Assembly: GCA_029261715.1 (NCBI GenBank)
Contig: JAJDAT010000016.1
Span: 237,885 to 301,884 of the forward strand
DNA: 64,000 bases
Direction of reading: 5' to 3'
Source of the DNA: Nitrospinia bacterium
GTDB taxonomy: Bacteria > Nitrospinota > Nitrospinia > Nitrospinales > JAJDAT01
Notes under the pieces: model-generated
Databases searched by the model: none
The model's input: the letters and a program-made list of their open reading frames with translations, nothing else
Told to the model about the DNA's origin: nothing
Part shown: positions 60,292 to 64,000 of the stretch, one piece after another
Layout of the letters: each line of letters starts with the position of its first letter
Position numbering within the stretch: the first letter of the stretch is position 1
Program-made: the position numbers and the translations under genes

Positions 60292-60332
60292 AGCTTAAAT
60301 CTAAGGTCGTCTATAAAGACTTCCTTTTGGTT

Positions 60333-60839
60333 TCAATTTTCGGAAGGACTGATTGAATCTTGCGGCTTTTCTGGCTGAAAAAGATCGTAAATCATATATA
60401 CAACGCCAACAGTAATGCAAGAGTCGGCGATATTAAAAGCGGGCCAATGGCTGCCGTTCACATAAAAGTCTAAAAAATCGATCACTTCTTTGTAAACAAC
60501 ACGATCTATTAAATTACCTATAGCGCCGCTAAAAATTAAGATCAAACTAATGTGAGCATGTTTTTTTGAACTCGGCAACTGGTGAAACATAACTAAGATC
60601 GCACCAATCGCCACCGTAGAAATTGCAACGAAAATATTAGCCTTATATTCAACGGGGCTGCTCGCAAACAATCCAAAAGCAACTCCTGGGTTTCGAATAT
60701 GCGTTAAGCTAAAAAAACCATCCACTATCCGCATTGAATAATGCAAAGGGATATGAGATGCAACCATATATTTAGTAGCCTGATCCAAAAAAATCAGGAC
60801 ATTGGAAAAAACCAATAAACTAAGATACTTATTTTTCAA
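60333..60839 (-). CDS. lspA: Signal peptidase II
   Basis: Four TM segments and the catalytic Asp motifs: NPGVAFGLF, GAIGNLIDRVVYKEVIDFLDF (NxxD) and PAFNIADSCITVG (FNxAD). Cleaves the signal peptide of diacylglyceryl-modified prolipoproteins after Lgt. Twelve bases downstream of ileS, in the known ileS-lspA-lgt arrangement. Confidence 0.95.
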   Translation of the reverse strand: MKNKYLSLLVFSNVLIFLDQATKYMVASHIPLHYSMRIVDGFFSLTHIRNPGVAFGLFASSPVEYKANIFVAISTVAIGAILVMFHQLPSSKKHAHISLILIFSGAIGNLIDRVVYKEVIDFLDFYVNGSHWPAFNIADSCITVGVVYMIYDLFQPEKPQDSISPSEN

Positions 60840-60851
60840 AAGACATTAAAC

Positions 60852-63641
60852 CTAAACGGCGACAAGGTTATCCGAACATCTTGAGCAAATATTGGGATGT
60901 TCAGCCCGATTGTCGTAAGTTTCAAAGTAATTCCAACATCGTTCGCATTTTTCGCCAGGCGCGGCGGAAACAGAAACTTTTAACCCTGGAATGTTTTCGC
61001 TGGAATAAACGGACTCATCATTTAAATTGTCCACAATCTCAACCTTGGAAACAATAAAAATAAATTTCAATTCACTAATATCGTCCTTTAGAAGTTGTTT
61101 CAAATCTTCGGGTAATTCCAATTGAACGGAAGCGTCTAACGCATGACCAATTGTTTTGGCGCGTCTACTTAGCTCAAGAGCTTTACTAACCTCCCCTTTA
61201 AGCGCAATAATACGCTCCCACTTTTCCGATAAAGATTCCGAAAAGTCGACGTCTTCGGTTTCTAGAAACGCGCTCATGTGAACACTTTTCTCTTCCACGC
61301 TTCCTTTTGGAAGGTATTGCCAAATTTCATCTGCCGTAAAACTCAATACCGGAGCCATTAAACGCGTCATCCCTTCCAAGAGATAATGCATTGCTGTTTG
61401 ACCCGACCGTCTTTCTGCCGACGCTTTGGGGTAGGTGTACAATCGATCTTTTAAGATATCTAAATAAAAAGAGCTTAAATCTACAATGCAAAAGTTATAA
61501 AACGCGTGATAAAAAGTGTGGAACTCGTAATCGTCATACGCTTTCAATATTTTGCTCGACAGTTTTTGAAATCGGTCCAAAATAAACCGATCAATCTCCA
61601 ACATTTGCCCAAAGGGAACTTTATCTTTTTGGGGATCGAAATCATTTAGATTTCCCAACAAATAACGAAACGTGTTGCGAATTTTTCGATAAGCTTCGGA
61701 CAATCTTTTTAGAATTTCATTCGAAATTCGGATGTCGTCGCGATAGTTTTCCGACGCAACCCAAAGTCTTAATATTTCCGCTCCATATTGATCTATAATT
61801 TTTTGCGGCGCGATAACATTGCCGGCAGACTTGGACATTTTCTTCCCTTTGCCATCTACAACATAGCCGTGGGTAAGAACGCTTTTATATGGAGCTTTTT
61901 CTCTAGTGCCAATAGATTCCAATAGAGAACTGTGAAACCATCCCCTATGTTGATCGCTTCCTTCTAAATAAAGATCTGCCGGCCAATCTCCCTCTTCGTC
62001 CTTTTCTAACACTGCGGCATGGCTGACGCCCGAATCAAACCAAACGTCTAAAATATCACTTTCTTTAACGAATTCAGAACCCTTACACTTTGGGCAAACC
62101 GTTCCTTCTGGTAATAACGTCTGCGTTTCCGCTTCGAACCAGTAGTCTGCGCCATGTTCCTCAATCAATTTAACGATTCGATCCATTACTTCTTTTGAAT
62201 CTAAAAAAGTTCCACAAGAATCGCAACTGATGATAGTTATTGGAGTTCCCCAAGCGCGTTGGCGCGAGACGCACCAATCTGGTCTATTTTCCACCATGCT
62301 ATAAATACGTTCTTCTCCCCAAGGGGGTATCCACTTAGTTGCCCGAATCGCTTCTAACGATTTTTTACGAAGCCCCTTAGAATCCATTGGAATGAACCAC
62401 TGAGCTGTTGCGCGAAAGATAATGGGTTGATGACACCGCCAACAATGCGGGTAAGAATGCTTTATTTCTTGATGTTTGATTAAAAATCCGTCTTCTTCCA
62501 GTTTTTTGACTATTTCCGGATTGGCTTTAGTAACAAATTGACCCGCAAAGAATTCAACATCTTCTTTAAAAATTCCACCATCGTCCACAGGGTTATAAAC
62601 TTCCAACCCATATTTTTTTCCGACGATGTAATCGTCTTGTCCATGACCTGGAGCAGTATGAACACAGCCGGTTCCTTGCTCTAATGTTACATGCTCTCCC
62701 AGGATTACTTTCGAGTCTCTATCGATAAAGGGGTGGCGAGATACTAAGTTTTCAAGATCTTTACCAAAACATTCGCCAACCACTTTGAGTTCTGTTTCCC
62801 AGTTCTCGGAAAGAGCGGGTAATAAATCTTTTGCGACAATAACGTTTTCGCCATTCATTTTTGCGACAACATATTCAAACTCAGGGTGAACACAAACGGC
62901 CAAATTGGCGGGAAGCGTCCAAGGGGTTGTCGTCCATATAACTATGGAAACCGATTCCCCTTTGATATCAGGAAACAAATTGGAAACGTCCGAGGCCAAA
63001 GGAAACTTCACATAGATTGAAGGAGATTTGTGGTCATCATGCTCCACTTCAGCTTCCGCCAGCGCCGTTCGACAATTAACGCACCAATGAACTGGTTTCA
63101 GTCCTTTATAAACTTGGCCGGATTCGACAAACTTTCCAAACTCTTTAACGATTGCCGCTTCATAGGCATAGTCCATCGTCAAATAAGGTTTGTCCCAGCG
63201 AGCGGAAACGCCAAGGCGTTTGAACTCTTCTCTTTGAATATCAATAAACTTAGCGGCGTATTCGCGGCATAATTTGCGAATACCATTTTTATCGTAATCT
63301 TTTTTCTTCTTACCCAGTTCCTTGCCTACTTGGTGCTCGATGGGCAACCCATGACAATCCCAGCCTGGAATAAAACCTGCATCGTAACCCTTCATTGTCA
63401 TAATGCGCACGATAAAATCCTTAAGGATTTTATTCAGAGCATGCCCCATATGAATATGACCATTCGCGTAAGGAGGACCGTCGTGAAAAACAAACTTGGG
63501 TTTTCCTAAAAACGTTTTACGTATATTTCCGTAGAGATTAGATTCTTCCCACTCGCGAAGTTGCTCGGGTTCGCGCTGTTTCAGATTCGCTTTCATGGGA
63601 AAATCCGTTTGCGGTAAATTCAGAGTATCTTTGTATTCCAT
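60852..63641 (-). CDS. ileS: Isoleucyl-tRNA synthetase
   Basis: Class I synthetase of 929 aa: HIGH-type motif GHIHMGHALNKIL, editing region (WTTTPWTLPAN, GTGCVHTAPGHGQDDY), KMSKS motif KGKKMSKSAGNVI, and the C-terminal zinc fingers CERCWNYFET and CSRC, typical of the bacterial (mupirocin-sensitive) type. Charges tRNA-Ile. It heads the lipoprotein-processing operon. Confidence 0.97.
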   Translation of the reverse strand: MEYKDTLNLPQTDFPMKANLKQREPEQLREWEESNLYGNIRKTFLGKPKFVFHDGPPYANGHIHMGHALNKILKDFIVRIMTMKGYDAGFIPGWDCHGLPIEHQVGKELGKKKKDYDKNGIRKLCREYAAKFIDIQREEFKRLGVSARWDKPYLTMDYAYEAAIVKEFGKFVESGQVYKGLKPVHWCVNCRTALAEAEVEHDDHKSPSIYVKFPLASDVSNLFPDIKGESVSIVIWTTTPWTLPANLAVCVHPEFEYVVAKMNGENVIVAKDLLPALSENWETELKVVGECFGKDLENLVSRHPFIDRDSKVILGEHVTLEQGTGCVHTAPGHGQDDYIVGKKYGLEVYNPVDDGGIFKEDVEFFAGQFVTKANPEIVKKLEEDGFLIKHQEIKHSYPHCWRCHQPIIFRATAQWFIPMDSKGLRKKSLEAIRATKWIPPWGEERIYSMVENRPDWCVSRQRAWGTPITIISCDSCGTFLDSKEVMDRIVKLIEEHGADYWFEAETQTLLPEGTVCPKCKGSEFVKESDILDVWFDSGVSHAAVLEKDEEGDWPADLYLEGSDQHRGWFHSSLLESIGTREKAPYKSVLTHGYVVDGKGKKMSKSAGNVIAPQKIIDQYGAEILRLWVASENYRDDIRISNEILKRLSEAYRKIRNTFRYLLGNLNDFDPQKDKVPFGQMLEIDRFILDRFQKLSSKILKAYDDYEFHTFYHAFYNFCIVDLSSFYLDILKDRLYTYPKASAERRSGQTAMHYLLEGMTRLMAPVLSFTADEIWQYLPKGSVEEKSVHMSAFLETEDVDFSESLSEKWERIIALKGEVSKALELSRRAKTIGHALDASVQLELPEDLKQLLKDDISELKFIFIVSKVEIVDNLNDESVYSSENIPGLKVSVSAAPGEKCERCWNYFETYDNRAEHPNICSRCSDNLVAV

Positions 63642-63743
63642 AAACTTGTTCTAAATCCGTTAAATTATTTCTACCTAAAAGGAACTTTTTCGTTCTCTTT
63701 CTCTCTTTACTTCAGATCAGTCTTCCAAATCGCTTCTACTGAG

Positions 63744-64000
63744 TTATCGAAAACTCATCATCAATACCTGTTGGATCAAAGGAAACGCCTCTTGCGTCAA
63801 CAATTGCACAATCAACATAACTGGATACCCTATGGCGTACCAAAGAATTCCCGTATGCAGGAAATGATCCATCAAAAAAATCGCCAACAATATGAAACCA
63901 CCTATTTTATCTATAGAATGTAGCCGTAAAGCCATTGCAGGAGAAACCAATCCCTTCAAAACACCCGCTCCATCTAACGGAAAAACCGGTAGCATATTGA
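63744..64000 (-). CDS. Partial site-2 protease family (M50) protein
   Basis: Only the C-terminal part is in the window. MLPVFPLDGAGVLKGL carries the NxxPxxxLDG motif that supplies the third zinc ligand, and three hydrophobic segments follow. The catalytic HExxH would lie beyond the right edge. Upstream of ileS, same orientation. Confidence 0.75.
   Translation of the reverse strand, partial: NMLPVFPLDGAGVLKGLVSPAMALRLHSIDKIGGFILLAIFLMDHFLHTGILWYAIGYPVMLIVQLLTQEAFPLIQQVLMMSFR

Overview
The window is AT-rich DNA from a Gram-negative bacterium. The right half carries an outer-membrane type lipocalin, a TolC-like protein, lgt/lspA, a folate-dependent TrmFO and the order ileS-lspA-lgt. No rRNA or complete tRNA is present to place it. 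A lineage such as Nitrospinota or another 'deltaproteobacteria-like' group would fit, but the sequence does not decide this.

Positions 1 to about 34325 look like an integrated mobile element that runs off the left edge. Its right end is a 45-base 3' fragment of tRNA-Arg(CCG) at 34281-34325. Next to it lies a tyrosine integrase (32815-34095), then a leftward replication and packaging-like block: an unknown 372-aa protein, two small helix-turn-helix proteins, a DUF1376-like replication protein, a T7 gp4-like primase-helicase, a DUF5681 (small-terminase-like) protein, two small paralogues, two proteins of unknown role, and a 2324-aa polyvalent protein (lytic transglycosylase, glycine-rich hydrophobic segment, DdrB/ParB-like domain, zincin, LPD38-like tail). 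I see no large terminase, portal, capsid or tail gene, so the visible part resembles a phage satellite or a stripped prophage more than a complete phage.

Positions 1-17400 are cargo of the same element: a TIR/SEFIR protein, a predicted ADP-ribosyltransferase, a compact leftward five-gene set (secreted YHYH protein, secreted NUC1 endonuclease, 6-TM protein, 388-aa soluble protein, zinc ribbon), a two-gene ATGA-coupled module (9866-11205), a DUF4145 protein, HigBA, small coiled-coil genes with a structured leader, and a NACHT/pentapeptide-repeat protein split by a frameshift in an A8 tract. Much of this is plausibly anti-phage or inter-element conflict machinery.

Positions 34330-64000 are chromosomal. 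A ParDE pair sits beside the att site, followed by surE, a peroxiredoxin, an MBL-fold hydrolase, bioD, a two-component system, an acyl-CoA desaturase, DUF2797, an SGNH / S1-P1 nuclease / MBL operon, a 716-aa PD-(D/E)XK-STAND-TPR protein with a nearly identical internal 99-bp repeat, trmFO, topA, dprA, a TolC-like gene preceded by a candidate structured RNA, a site-2 protease, an Sm-like small protein, proA, a lipocalin, lgt, lspA, ileS and the edge of a second M50 protease. An interspersed palindromic repeat family (six copies) occurs in intergenic spaces of this half and was not seen in the mobile element.

All assignments come from reading motifs. No database search, folding program or statistic was run.
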